From Selaginella tamariscina (taxonomy: Eukaryota > Streptophyta > Lycopodiopsida > Selaginellales > Selaginellaceae), in NCBI GenBank assembly GCA_003024785.1, contig PUQB01000192.1, forward strand, positions 92,011-156,010: a stretch of 64,000 bases of DNA, written 5' to 3'. Of the stretch, positions 47,814 through 60,529 are shown one piece after another (the stretch's first letter is position 1; each line of letters begins with the position of its first letter). The translations under genes were made by a program, and so were the position numbers. Below the pieces are notes generated by a model. That model did no database searches, had not been told where the DNA came from, and saw nothing but the letters and a program-made list of their open reading frames with translations.

Positions 47814-48062
47814 CGTGTGTATTTGGATAATAATATCATATATAACTAAAGAGTTTAATTAAATTTTAATTGTGACAGATGAGGAACAAAGTGTACATAA
47901 ACTTAGCAAAGGTTTGCTTCTTACCATAATCCTCGTCCCCACACTGCTCGGAGGATCCATTTTGTTTTCCACATTTGTTGCGTGGATGTGCCAGAGTCCT
48001 CCATCTTTGAGGCATTCTCTTAGCAGAATAAGCTTATATTATTCTTATTGTTATGATAACAG
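46371..48062 (+). CDS. Unrecognised gene: leader, Pro-rich N-terminus, one membrane segment
   Basis: A CT-rich leader-like region (46.4-46.88 kb, with a CTCTCTCT run near 46,520) ends at a possible donor AAG/GTACAT. The coding ATG at 47,217 (MGSQEMACRLYAPFPPPPVI) opens a Pro/Ala/Leu-rich exon to 47,442 with the strong donor CCAG/GTGAGT. The next exon starts at 47,879 in matching phase (DEEQSVHKLSKG) and enters a hydrophobic helix, LLLTIILVPTLLGGSILFST, then WMCQSPPSLRH. A (TG)n(AG)n microsatellite and the right arm follow, and no further exon is clear. A single-pass membrane protein whose 3' part was lost or lies in unrecognised exons is possible. Confidence 0.45.
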
Positions 48063-48103
<41 letters not shown>

Positions 48104-48115
48104 TGAGGAGCGGGT
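48063..48115. repeat. TG/AG microsatellite
   Basis: GTGTGTGTGT passes into GAGAGAGAGA. Confidence 0.9.
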
Positions 48116-48849
48116 ACATGTTGAGTGCATATTCAGGAGGAGAATATACATCCTTTAGTTATCATTACTACTATTATATGTTATCATCATCTTGTGTGTG
48201 TGTGTACACACACACACAGATTATGTTACATAGTCGAAAGTGCCTGTGTATGCTTTTGCATACAAGTTCCACCAAGTGTGTGTCCAGAAGTGAATATCTT
48301 TTATCATCATTATTATCATCGTACTTAGAGTGTCGTTCAACACCTGCGTCATCACTCCCAGCGTACCTTGCAGCTTGCACTGTACTGCCATCAGCGAGAG
48401 TCTACAAGCCATCTCGGAGGACTCCACCTCCATTTCACCTGATCTTGTAGTTTAACCCCTAGCAGCGGGAGCCACAACCTCTCATCAAGTCTCTCTCATT
48501 CAAATCCCCTCGCTCATGGTGTGAGGCAACAGCTGACATGAGAGTCGTCCCAAAGAAAGTCAGTCCGTTGGATCGACCACTTCTGACCCTTAAACACACC
48601 TGCGTTTTGTGCGCGCCAGATTGCCCACATGGCACATCCGTATAAAATACCACTGGGGCATGGGGTGACGTGGCTGCTGACGTAGGTATGACGTGGCTGA
48701 TGATGTAGGTGATATGTAGGTCAATGGGTTGTACACGTCATCATGACACGTGTATGACAAGTGTGTGTGTGTATGATGTAGAGGTAGTTAGGCGGTGGGA
48801 GGAAAATTTAGAATCATTCGTTATATTGATTTTTAACATTCTATTCTTG

Positions 48850-48895
48850 TAACTCACTGGTAGAGTGCCTTTCACTCAAAAGTTTGATTCTCCAT
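48850..48895 (+). repeat. tRNA-like head, right arm
   Basis: TAACTCACTGGTAGAG matches the polymerase III A box well, and GTTTGATTC follows 21 bp later as a B box with one change. The flanks do not pair as an acceptor stem. It resembles the head of a tRNA-derived SINE. Confidence 0.6.
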
Positions 48896-49029
48896 GATTC
48901 TAGATTGAAACTCAAGAGTTCGATTCTCCATGAGTCTAAATTGGAGGAGTTCTAGATTGAAAGTTGGAGGAGCTCTAGATTGAAAGTTAGGTAATTGGAG
49001 GAGCTCTAGATTGAAAGTTAGCAATTGTT
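48896..49029 (+). repeat. B-box repeat units, right arm, part 1
   Basis: Three to four degenerate units (GAGTTCGATTCTCCATGAGT, GAGGAGCTCTAGATTGAAAG). The array resumes at 49,675. Confidence 0.75.
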
Positions 49030-49675
49030 ACATACAAACTAGAGACCCTCACAAAACCACCCGACCTCCCCCGAGCTGTCTTTAGTCTCCACACGCTGCT
49101 CTCCAAAAAGGCTTCCCATATTAGTGTGCCCTTCATTTTTTCTTAGATCTAGGTATAGCTCTTTAAGAATATTCTAGCTTATACCTTTGATTCGTTATAC
49201 GGGTCGTAACAATCCTCTCCTCATTAGCAAGTCCTTGTCCTCAAGGGCAGTATAACTTACTCAACTGGTCTGTATCATTAGCCTTGTACATCCACAAAGA
49301 ATCTACCTGGGACTCGTTCCTTGTGAGTACTCTCTTTAACTGACTAACATAACACTAGTGCACCCTCACTTTTCTGGCAGCCGTAGTCGATATGTCACCT
49401 TATCGATACGCTCAGAATCTCATAAGGACCTGAGTACCTAGGAGACAACTTATCATTGTATCCCTTCCGTAAGGCCACAATAATGTTCCGCGTGGCAAAT
49501 ACCACTCAGAGATATATATAATCTCCCACCTGGAACTCTTGGAAGCTTCTGTGCTCATTAACAAACTAGATAGCTCGACTTTGAGCTACTTGTAAGTTCT
49601 TCTTGAACAAACTCTGAATGCTTCTAAGCTTAACACTCAGATCTTTAGCTTCCTCATCCATGTTGCCTTGAAGAT
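49030..49675 (-). mobile_element. Ty3/gypsy integrase-end fragment inside the right array, broken
   Basis: On the minus strand the sequence encodes a GPY/F-type integrase end (KLSPRYSGPYEIL) followed by a 3' region (AATGAGGAGAGGATTGTTACG) typical of gypsy elements. It is a fragment with several breaks and is absent from the left arm. Confidence 0.65.
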
Positions 49676-49920
49676 CGATTCTTCATGATTTCAGATTGAA
49701 ACTCTAAATTAAAAGTTAGGAGTTCGATTCTTCATGATTTCAGATTGAAACTCTAAATTGAAAGTTAGGAGTTCGATTCTTCATGATTTCAGATTGAAAC
49801 TCAAGAGTTTGATTCTTCATGAGTCTAGATTGGAGGAGCTCTAGATTGAAAAGTCAGGAGTTCGATTCTTCATGAGTCTAGATTGAAAGTCAGGAGTTCG
49901 ATTTTTCATGTTTTAAGTTT
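49676..49920 (+). repeat. B-box repeat units, right arm, part 2
   Basis: Six or so units (GAGTTCGATTCTTCATGATT and TCAGATTGAAACTC) end at the TTATGGGGCTAAATACAAGT marker of the higher-order repeat. Confidence 0.8.
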
Positions 49921-52200
49921 ATTATGGGGCTAAATACAAGTGTACATAAAAACATCCTAACGGATTTTATATAAACCTATTCTTATTTCCATCCCCCTAA
50001 ACCTAATTCTTATTCCCATCCCCCTAAACCCAAGCATTGCTGAGTGCAATCGATTCAAAACTTTACGAGTCTAATCTCTCGCCTGGATACTATCTCGAGC
50101 TTCAATCTCCAAACCACAGCTCACAAGCACACACCAAAGCAACCGAAGAAGAAAGTAATCGATTCAGACCTTTACGGGTTTAATCTCTCGCCCGGATACT
50201 GTTCAATCTCCAAACCACAGCTCACAAGCACACACCAAAGCAAAAAGCAAACACAAACAAACGAGGCCAAACCAATCTGCACAGATACCCAAAGTAGCTC
50301 CATGACAACCACTATAGCATACCACATACACATCCACCAAGATCAACATCAAATGCCCAAGGATATGCCCATATGCATCAGAATGACCACTTATTACAAA
50401 CACACCAAACCTCTTCGTAAACAAGAACCATCGTTGCAGTTGCCCTCTTAGAAGATACCCATTAAACCTTAGAGCAATCCCCACAAATTGTATAGCAAAT
50501 GCCCATCAAAGAGGAGTAACACCGTACCAGAATAACCATACTCGTTTCCAAGCATGGGAGCCTCACGCCCGGGGTGTGCTAGGCTCAACACACACGCCGA
50601 CAAGCCATAAATGGTGGCTCCTTACCACCTCAAACATGGGGCCGCACTTCCACTAGTAGCTCAAATCCGGGAAGCCGACTCAAAAAGATACCACTACTGT
50701 AACCAGCAGAAGGCAATGAAGCGCGAAACGCAAATGCCTGAACCAACAAAGTGTATAACTCCTTCTAGACACCCAACCAGCAACACGTATTCGGGGTTTC
50801 AGTCCCTGACCATTCACACAGGCCCGTAGGCGTGCCTAACCCGAGCAGTGAGCCAATCAAGTGCATACGAATTTGCCACACAGCTTTGCCCATTCACCGC
50901 AAGTGCCACAAAGAACAACCAACGTCGCCAGAACACGACCATCCACATACACATACGCAAGTGTCAGCAACATGTCACTCGGGTCTTCAGTCCTTTGACC
51001 TTTCAGCACAGGCCCGTAGGCGCCTAACCCAAGCAACGAGTTAATCAAGTGCGCATGCACAAGAAACAACCAGCATCACAAGAACAACTCTGCACCATAC
51101 AACATCCACACACACGTTGACTAACCATGAAGCTTCCTCAACAAAATCAATGACCATTGCCCCCACATGCAAGACCAGAACAAGAGCAAATGCCACCAAA
51201 TCGCCATGTCTAGCCAAAAGGACCACCACTGAACCATGGTAATACTCGCAGATAGCTATGGGTGACAAGGCCATGCTGAAATCTGCATCATCATATGTAC
51301 CATTGCAGTTGATGACTTGCCCAGACTCCGCTTGCCGTGGTTACAAGGAGTTAGCAATATCACTTTCAAACAAGACACAACCAATTTGATTTCGCAGCTC
51401 ATACATGACAATTCAAACTTTATACATAGTAAGACCATGCTCTAGACCCACATCAATAACATCTACTCACATGACCTCATCAAAGTTGCTACATGATTTT
51501 ACCCCTTCTGGGCAAATGCAACAAAACCCAGAATCACACAAACAACCAACATCACAAAGACCAAATCTGCATCACACCAACATTCACATAGACGTCGACT
51601 AGCCATGAAGCTTCTTCAACAAAATTGAAAGTTTAGTTTAAATTCTATGTTTTAGGTATGTATACGTTGCGTATTTCTATAAAATAAGGAGTTCGATTCT
51701 TCATGAGTGCATATTGAAAGTTTAGTTTAATTTCTATGTTTCTAGGTATGTATGATGTTGCGTATTTCTCTAAAATAATGCATATACTATTACGAGCCAT
51801 TACCTAATATAGTTGTGTATACAATTTTATAAGATTCTCTACTACTTAAATAAAATATGTATTTAATTTATAATATCTATAAACATATACACATACATAA
51901 TGTGTGTGTGTTTGTGTTTATTAGTTTCACACGTAACTCAATGTGCATGACTAAAGATAGATATAATAACTGACCCTTACGTTAAATAATGGTTAAATGT
52001 GTGTGTTTGTAATTTCACACGTAACTCAATATTACACAAGTCATTTAAATGCATGACTAAACTAATAAAGATAGATATAATAACTAAGGGTCGTATTTAC
52101 TGACCCTTACGTTAAATAAGGGTTAAAGTGAATTTTAAAAATATAAATAAGGGTTTTAACTTAAACGTTGAATCTCATTTATAGTGTCACATAACACATA
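49921..52200 (-). repeat. Non-coding arm block, mirror of 28.1-31.66 and 38.9-39.0 kb
   Basis: It runs uninterrupted through the sites occupied in the left arm by the chromovirus (near 50.03 kb) and by the TIR transposon (near 51.99 kb). It therefore preserves sequence close to both empty sites. Confidence 0.9.
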
Positions 52201-52263
52201 TTGCTCGTGTATAAAATAATAATTAATAATTATTATTATTACTCTTTACAATACATATTTTCA

Positions 52264-54954
52264 TTACTTTTTCTTCAATTTCCTCCGTAAATTTTCAAAG
52301 TATGGACGTTTCTTCACTTCGACCACGTTTAAGAAGTTCCCAGGCATAAAAGTGACAGCATTCTCTTCATAGACCAATCCAGCAAGAGGAGCGACAACAG
52401 GTCCCTTTAGATTCATTGTTTCCATTTCCGCTTGTACTGAATGGAGAGGCCGGAGCTTGCTACAAAAGTCCTCGTCTCTAGCTCCAGTGTTCCTTTGAAA
52501 CGCTTCACAAGCACTCGTCAATACCAAAAGCTGCAAATACCCTGTTCTGCACCAGTCAAGAAACGTCCGCAGCTCCCTCCGTTTCTCTGGCTTGGAATTA
52601 TAAATGTTCCAGGCAACCAGAGTCCGATGAGGCGCATTCTTCCTGTCATCAACCCTCCTCCTATGTTGAAACAGTACAGGCAACATCTTGCCACTCCTCT
52701 TAGATCGCAAAACACAAACAGCATCTGGCCCACACAAGTCGTCAGTCCCAGTTCTAAGGAAGACAGAAAAGTTGTTCCCCTCTTGCACGTCAGCAACCCA
52801 CTCCTTCAACTCGTATTGTCCAAGCACTGCATTCCTCACCAAGCATGTAGGTGGAACCCTCGGGGTAACTAACTCGTATTCCTCCATGTACACATCATGA
52901 ACTCCCTTCCCACCGCCTAAAAGCTGTGGAGTGATGAGTCCTTCTCCAAACAATGTTAGAGACACTGGTTTGTAAGAAAGCCCCAGTGCCACTGCCCCAA
53001 CATTAGCCCAGTCTAAAAATTTGTTCAGGTGAGTTACCCTTGGCATCCATTTCATTAAAGCTCTAATAACCAAAGGCTCCGTCAACACTGCAACAGCAGC
53101 TGCAGTTCTGACATTATCATCCTCCAACGTGGGGAGAAAGACTTCTGTTGGTTCTTCCTTCAGGGACAAATACCCGAGTCCACAATCGATCAACTCTAAG
53201 GCTTCCTTTGTTGCCACAACTACGTCGGACTCCCCTTGATAGTAGTACGTCATCGCGATCTTGACCACAATGTCGGCATGAGCGCCTGGTACATTAGTGT
53301 AGAACTGAGTCACATCATCCTTCAGGGATCTAAATATCCCTCTCCTTCCCTGTCTTCTCCACTACCTCATTAGAAAAATGTATGAAAAACTGCGTCTCCT
53401 GTCCAGGTGATGTTGCAAGGCCATGTATCTCTCCAAAGCCGTCACGAACCATCTCCGCCTGCCCCGGTAAATTGCAAAGAGAACCTCCATTTCTAAGCGG
53501 CTTACATCCACAAAGTGTTGGGCATACCTTAGAAACCTGCTTCATCATCAAATGCAGACAGCTTGTATATTTCTTTTACATCAAACTCCTTCAGAGACCC
53601 CGAGTCATAAGATCCTCTCTTATCTTCATCATGCTCTTGCCAGTACCCGAGACAAACACATTTTTAAGGTACTTCCCAAGTGCCACAACAAACTGGTTTA
53701 GCATTCCCCGGCTCTCACCTTGGACAGTACATTCAAAACGTACTTGTTTATCACCTGAGACTCATCTACAACTGCAAACCCGTCCCACCCAGCCAAGACC
53801 GAAATATGATCAATAGCAATCTTCAAAGCAGCTGAAGAAAGAGCTAGGTCATTTGGCAAAACCAGATTACAAATCTTGCCACAAAGTGCCTGAAAGACAT
53901 CGTCCACAGAAGGGTACTCGAGCTGAAAAAACACCCAGTCCCGAGGAGAAAGCGTTAGGCCGTGCCGTTCCTTCATGAGCTCATCCAGCAACTTAAAAAT
54001 CGAGAGCCTCGCCAACACCAAGGCATCGACAGCACACCTAAGAGCCATTGGATCGATGTAACCAGAAGGATACCATCTGCCGAGCCAGTAACTACACTCC
54101 TTGACATCGTCCGAGCCCTGTGCACTGCCAAATCCAGGTCTATATCCCGTGAAATACATACAGTACCGCTTGCATGCCAACTCCATGAGCGACCTGGTCT
54201 TCCCTGATCCACTAGGAGCTAAGATCACGGTGGCCTTATGGGAACCCTCCAACCTATCAACCAACCTCGCATCCACCTCAACCACCTCCTGCGAGCCTAC
54301 CCCTTCCCATAACAGGCAAGGATTATCACCAGTTATGCTGCAAACTTTCCCGAGCGATGACGGAAACTGCTTCTTATAACCTTCCTCCCCTGGTCCCAAT
54401 GAGTCACGGATTGAGTCACGGATTGTGTCCATGTATTTGTCGACTGCATCCATCAACTTATTATCAATGCTCCCTGGACCAAAAGACACCCGTTAGCAAC
54501 AAAACCTCACGACTGATCAAGCTGAGACAAAAAGCTCCAGCAACACTTAGGCAACAGATACGACGTGGATTCAATAGAGACAACCAAAGCAAAAAAGCAA
54601 GGGGCTTCTACGCCAGAGAAACGCAACACAAAGTCACGAAGAACAGAAGACATAGCCACACCACAGCCACTGACAACTCAAAAAAAATCATTACAATCAA
54701 GGCCACAAAATACCTCGTATTATCTTTAGAAAAATCTCCTCCCCTTTCTTGAACACATCGAGGAGAAATTCGAACCCACGCGGGCGTCGGCGAGAGGCAA
54801 AGACGGAAAAATTCATCCGGCGCCTCGACTGAAGCCTCCCGTTTCACGACATCAATAGCGTCAGAAACCCTGGAGTCGGCGTCTACTCCCGTGCACATCC
54901 CTCACTACGAACGGCAATTGGACTTGCATCCACTTCTTTTCCCGTGTCGTCCAT
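52264..54954 (-). pseudogene. Crinkler-like P-loop NTPase gene, right-arm copy, less damaged
   Basis: Parts in order: a short N-terminal header-like region starting at the ATG at 54,954, with DAIDVVKREAS recalling Crinkler headers; a linker with an apparent intron; a P-loop NTPase domain with ILAPSGSGKTRSLMEL and a Walker-B-like VVDESQVINKY; and a ~350-residue C-terminal region (YYYQGESDVVVATKEALELI ... FMPGNFLNVVEVKKRPYF) that I do not recognise. In known Crinkler/RHS-type effectors a nuclease or other catalytic domain follows the NTPase, but no nuclease motif is visible here. The copy is broken in a few places. Its origin by transfer from a fungus or oomycete, or descent from a transposon gene, is speculative. 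Confidence 0.6.
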
Positions 54955-55009
54955 GCTCCGGATCTCAGAAACCCCCTAGTGAAGGAAACCCTAATACTGT
55001 TTTAGCCTC

Positions 55010-55780
55010 CTTCGCTTTGCCAGTTCCAAGCAATTTAATCTAGACCATGTATTTAAAGATCCAACGGTTTATATACCGTAAATTAATATAAGATCCAACG
55101 GTTTATAAATTTTTGTTACTCTTTTGTAATCTAGACTATGAATTGAAGATGTAACGCCTCCCTCGACAGAAAAATAGGTTTTTAATTTAACTTTATAGTG
55201 TAAGAGTCTTACTTCATAGTGTAAATGTCTCAATTTATAGTGTAAATAATTATCAAATGTAACAACTATAATAACATGGTCTTAATTTATATGAATCAAA
55301 TTTCACTTTTGAAATGGAAATCCAATGGTTCATAATTTTTTTATTCTTATTACCGTTGATGTAATGATTTAATCTAGACTATGAATTTAGAAAGTTAACA
55401 AATAATCATTCGTGCTCTTCCCCACTCACTCCCATGTTATAAGTTATCTTTTATAAATCCAATTATTTATATTTTTTAATTTGTCATAAATTAAGATGCA
55501 ATGGTTTATAAATTTATGTAATTTAAACTATGGATTTCAAGATGTAACGTATATATACATATATATGCCATGTGGACTCGGTATCTACACCACATAGGCG
55601 CCATGTGGCACTAAGATTTATCTAGCACTAGACACATTAATCTTGGGAACACTTAGTATAAATGCCCTATATGAGATGACCTAATCTAATCATATTTGGT
55701 ATTCATTCCCATGCCACTTTCATTGGTGGAGATCTTGGACGATTCTTTGGAGGCTGTGTTCTTCTTTGTCTCCCTCTCCC
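55010..55780. other. Non-coding arm block, mirror of 24.8-25.34 kb
   Basis: ATCCAACGGTTTATAAATTT words recur four to five times; AATTTATAGTGTAAAT words are unique to this arm. No gene is visible. Confidence 0.6.
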
Positions 55781-55799
55781 CTTATTGTTATTGTTCGTT

Positions 55800-58260
55800 T
55801 GTTTCAAGCGTGATGGCGAATAAAAAAAGATGACTGTAGTTGTTCGATGCGTTGGAGTTAGCGTGGCGAATCAGGCTGCCAAAGTATGCAGCAAAACGCC
55901 AATCTTTCTGGTAGATCATGCCATCTATTCCAAAAGCTGTATTGATAGGGATGCAACATTAAATCCGTCAGGAGAGACCGTTCAACAATTTGGGATCAAG
56001 TTTTAGAACCTGGTCAATTGTGCAGATCTAAGCATGATAGAATGTGTACAGCTGGGCTTCATGTGGCCAGCTCTTCACCTTGACTTGGCTGGCTTGGTGG
56101 AGGAATTTGGTCCCTCAACTGTGGAGGAAGCCCTAAGGATCTCACAACAATTTGAGAACTCATCACAATGTGTGTGTTATGTTCCGTGATGGTGCATGTT
56201 CCTGGATCTTCTTTGACATTTGATCATGTCTTGATGGAGGTGGGTGTTGTCCAGATGGAGGCCAAGTCCTCAGGCTGTGGGAGGGGCCGAGGCCAATTTG
56301 CTAGTTGGCATGGTTGTGGTCATGAGTGGAACATTCAGTGTTACAAGTGCCAAAGGATGGGGACATGTTGCAAGATCGTGTGCATTTATCAACATCAAGT
56401 AGCTGCCATCGAGACTGCAAAGAAAGTTGCGATGCCTCCTCAACCGGAAACAGGGACAAAGGCACTAGGTACATTGCATCACCTCTGAGGAATTTGACTC
56501 CTGCGCATAGTTAACACTTCCCCAAAGCACCTTTTCTTCCATGCTTGTGTGGGCATAGGGTCCCGATTGAGTTGCCTAACGCTGAGCGTTTTATGTTTGT
56601 GTTTTCAAGCATGGTAAAAGGAACTCCTGTTTTGATCATGGTGGATTCCAGATCTGGTGTATCTTCTATCAATCGATCACGAGCTGAGTCCCTGCACTTG
56701 CACACAATACCTATCGAGTGGACTTTGAAGGTGGTATTTGTTGATAAGAAGTCCTTTGCTCGTTCACATCGAATTGTACACATGCCTGTGGTGTTTGGAA
56801 GATACCATCATATATTTCCATTGTAGGTGATGCCGAGCCAAGTCCATGACATCATCTTGAGTGTCAATTGGCTCCATGCGGTCAAGGCGAGATGTGATTT
56901 TGAGATGTGCACACTGTCTATCCTAGGATGCCCTCCGTTGTGGGCTACATGGCATGGCAGCGGCATTATAAGGTGTTGTGGCGCCTAAGGAAGAGCCTTC
57001 TTTAGAGCAATGAGCCAAGGACATCAAGGACCTATTGGCAAGGTATCCAAACCTATTCAAACCCATAATTGTAGGAGTTGTAAATTCCCTGTTAACTATC
57101 CTAAATCATTATGCTAGAGTTGAAGGTGATACGTAAGTCCCGAAGTCCGTGGGCAGCAGAATCACACTTAGTTCTGAAGCCGGATGGGATTGTATTAAAT
57201 TTCAGCTATTGAATGATGCTTCTGTTCTAGATTCATATCCATTACCGCGGATGGATGATTTGGTTGATGCGTTGGGGAACAATCGATACTTCACTATCCT
57301 TGACATGGCTTTCGACTATTGGCAGATCTCTATAGCTCCTGAAGATGTAACAAAGACAGCATTCCGCACATCATCCGGCTTGTACGAATTTACTATTATG
57401 CTATTGAATTGGTCAGGGCCAAGGCAACCTTCCAACGGATGATAGATGAACTGTTGAAGGGCTTGCATGTGCGTATATTGACAACCTTCTGATTCACTCT
57501 ACTACATGGGAGGAGCACCTTCAACAGTTAGAGTGCAATTGGAGCAGTACGGGCTGAAGTTGAAAGAAAAAAAGTGCAAGTTTGGATGTACCTCCTTGAA
57601 GTACCTAGAATTCATCATCATCACGGCGGATGGTGTGAAGGCAGATCCCTAGAAGACCTTGGCTGTATGAGAATTTTCCACTCCTGAGTTAGTGGCCGAG
57701 TTGTAGCATTTCTTGGGAAAGCGACATACATGGCGAGGTTTGTTCCATGGTTCTCAGATTTGATAGTCCCACTGCAAGGATTGTTGAAATAAGGAGCTTG
57801 GTTTTTGTGGTCCATGAAGTGTCAGAGGGCATTCAAGGATGTTAAAGCGCTGCTAGAATCTCCACCTTTGTTGCGGTATCTAGATTTTAACAAATCCTTC
57901 ATTCTTCGGACAGATGCTTCAGACATGGGGTTGGGAGCAAATCTGATGCATGAGACTCTTGATGGACATCAATACTCGATCGCTTATACAAGCTGGAGCC
58001 TTAGTGATGCAGAGAAAAATTATTCCACCATAGACAAGGAATGTTTGGCAGTCGTATGGGCCTTTTAGAAGTTCCATGCGTATTTACATGGCTCTGAACG
58101 TTAGAAATCAATCATGTTGTAGTCAACTCGATCATGAAGAGGAATGTGATTGGACGGCTTGCACGTTGCGCTTTGATTCTGCAAGGGTATTGATTTTGGG
58201 TTGTTCATTGGCTAGGATCTAACATGGCAAACGTGGATGCATTATATCCCAAGCTCATGT
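55800..58260 (+). mobile_element. Ty3/gypsy fossil, right-arm copy, broken
   Basis: Parts in order on plus: a Gag end with a zinc-knuckle-like CYKCQRMG, a protease-like region (VDSRSGVSSINRS), reverse transcriptase (SYPLPRMDDLVDALGNNRYF, TAFRTSSGLYEFT) and RNase H (RTDASDMGLGANLMHE). No LTRs were identified. It is a different lineage from the chromovirus. Many breaks; old. Confidence 0.85.
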
Positions 58261-58339
58261 GGTGGTGATGGCACCTGTGGCGTTGTTGCCAGACGCCCTC
58301 CCTGATCGCGTCCTTCCTATTGTGTGTATTTATATAATT

Positions 58340-58575
58340 TTATTTATTTATTTATCTATCTCTCGCACACACACACACACTCCTGTATATACATATACAT
58401 ATTTATATATATACATATACATATACATATATATATATATTATATATATATATATATATTGTGTGGTGTGTGTGTGTGTGTGTGTGGTGTGTGTATAATT
58501 TAATTTATTTAGCACACATACACGATATACATATATAAAGATACATATACATATGTGTGTGTGTATCTGTATAAT
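58340..58575. repeat. CA/TA/TG microsatellite cluster
   Basis: CACACACA, TATATATA and TGTGTGTG runs lie in succession, mirrored at 23.35-23.49 kb. Confidence 0.9.
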
Positions 58576-58783
58576 CCCGCCGTCCATGCCCTGCATGGAG
58601 GATGGCGGGATTAATCCCGCCGCCCATTATATATGTGTGCGCATGATTTACGAGTGGGCAGCGGGATTAATCCCACCGCCCATATATATGTGTGTGTGTG
58701 CATGGTTTACAAGAGGGCGGCGGGATTAATTTCGCTGCCCATATATATGTGTGTGTCTACATGGTTTATGAGAGGGTGGCGGG
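58576..58783. repeat. Palindromic GC minisatellite, right arm, part 1
   Basis: Three units with the perfect palindrome GGCGGGATTAATCCCGCC or close variants, plus a separate hairpin CCGTCCATGCC/CTGCATGGAGG. It is cut by the solo LTR. Confidence 0.85.
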
Positions 58784-60529
58784 TGTCAGAGTTTTAACCC
58801 AAAGGGTTAACACGTGGCAACACGTGGCTGCCAAGTGGCCATTCGGCGTCATCACCATGTGTGAGCAACGCTAAGTCTTCTAAGATAACCCTAAGAGTCT
58901 GATTCTGAGGCCCAATTAGGCAAAAGACTTAGAGTCCCACCCTAAGTCCCCTAGAATGACCATCCCCTGAACCCTAGAGGCCCAATTAGGCAGAAGACTT
59001 AGAGTCCTACCCTAAGTCCCCTAGAATGACCATCCCTTGAACCCTAGAGGGTAACCCGAGTAGACTTTAGGATCCTATCCCTAGTAGACCTAGACATGCT
59101 CATGCCCTAACCCCACAAAGGAGATGTGTCTCACACATACCTTCATGACAGAGTCAAGGCATCGTCACTTACCCCTTGAGGAATCACCTCATCTGGGAGT
59201 ACAACCCCTTTAGGGTGACAAGGGGTACCCTGAACCACGACTAACCCCTAAGGGTTTGAGTGGCCAAGTCATACCCTAGACCTAGGGCTAGTACTTAATG
59301 AGGACACGAGTGTGCGCCGTAGGCGGACACGAGTGTTTTGCTAAGCAAACTCCCTAAGGCTAGGTTTGGATAACCCTAAGTACATAACCTTGCGAGTGCC
59401 TTACGAAAGGGCTTCTGCTAATGAGCTTAGGTTGTTCAACCCTGGATTCCAAGGAGAACACTCCCCTAGCCAAGTGTGCCAAAGCACACCTAGTTACGAG
59501 ACCTAACCTCCCTTGAGCGGATGCTCAAGGCTTAGCACCCTAGTGCAAGCACAAGCATGCCTGTTGGCTAGAATATTCAACCCCTTGGCGACAAACCCAT
59601 GACACAACCCCAAAGGGCATGCCTTGGGCTTTGTATCGCGTGACGTCTAGCCTAGTGTCACATCTCTATGTGGCACTGCCTTCCATGATGTGGGCTATCA
59701 TGCCATAGCCCTTAGATTCAAGAGTTGCACCAAGTACCACAAACGTGGCTCTTAAATGCCAACTCTAGAACCCTCAATGAACCCTCAGGAACTAGGTAAC
59801 ATGAACTTGTAAAATAAGATCCCATGCCCATAGTTGGACAAGGACACGGATGAGTGCTACACCTAGCTTGACGTGAGGAGGAGGCTGGAGACAAGCCTCA
59901 ACCTCTGCCTCTTGGAACGTGCATTCCAACAAGACCTCCCAAGCATGGATTCGCCAACGTTAAGGGTAAGCTACCCCGAAGGTGGGACGTACCCTTGGCA
60001 TTTAAAAGTTAGGGTGACACAACAGAGGGTTGTGCCTTGACGACACAAGCTAGAGCTTGCACCGGGAGAGAGTAACGAGCTTAGTCATGAACCCAGGAAC
60101 CCTCACTCCTATATACTACCTTATTTATGTGACAAAGGCCCCCCCTGTTTCCTGTTTACATAAGTGGGCTAGCACTGAAATCTCATTCCCAAAGGGAACA
60201 TACTTGGTGAGTTATCCATCGACCCTTAAACCCTAACCTGTCAAACCTAGGGGTATTTCTAAACATATCCGACATGTCGAACTCACCAGAACTAACCATT
60301 AACCCAACCGGGACACGGAAAACCAGGGTAAGAGTTTTTTAGAAGGTAAGTTCTAGCTTCGCCTAGAGTTTCCTGCAAATACCTAATGACACCGGACGGA
60401 CCATCACCAGATACCCAAGTGCACTAAGCGGGCCTGTTTCCTACTACATCTAGAGCTTATCAACATAGTATAGTAGGTAACAACAGTCAACATCCAAAGT
60501 AAAGGGGAGTCATAGTAAAAACTATGACA
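58784..60529 (-). mobile_element. Solo LTR inserted in the right-arm minisatellite
   Basis: A 1.75-kb LTR from TGTCAGAG to ACTATGACA with the perfect 5-bp duplication GCGGG on both sides (58,779-58,783 and 60,530-60,534). It belongs to the long-LTR family. It is absent from the left arm, so it inserted after the duplication or was lost there. Confidence 0.92.

Noticed and set aside
48850-48895. A genuine tRNA gene
   Set aside because: A-box and B-box motifs are present but no acceptor or anticodon stem pairs, and it is fused to satellite units.
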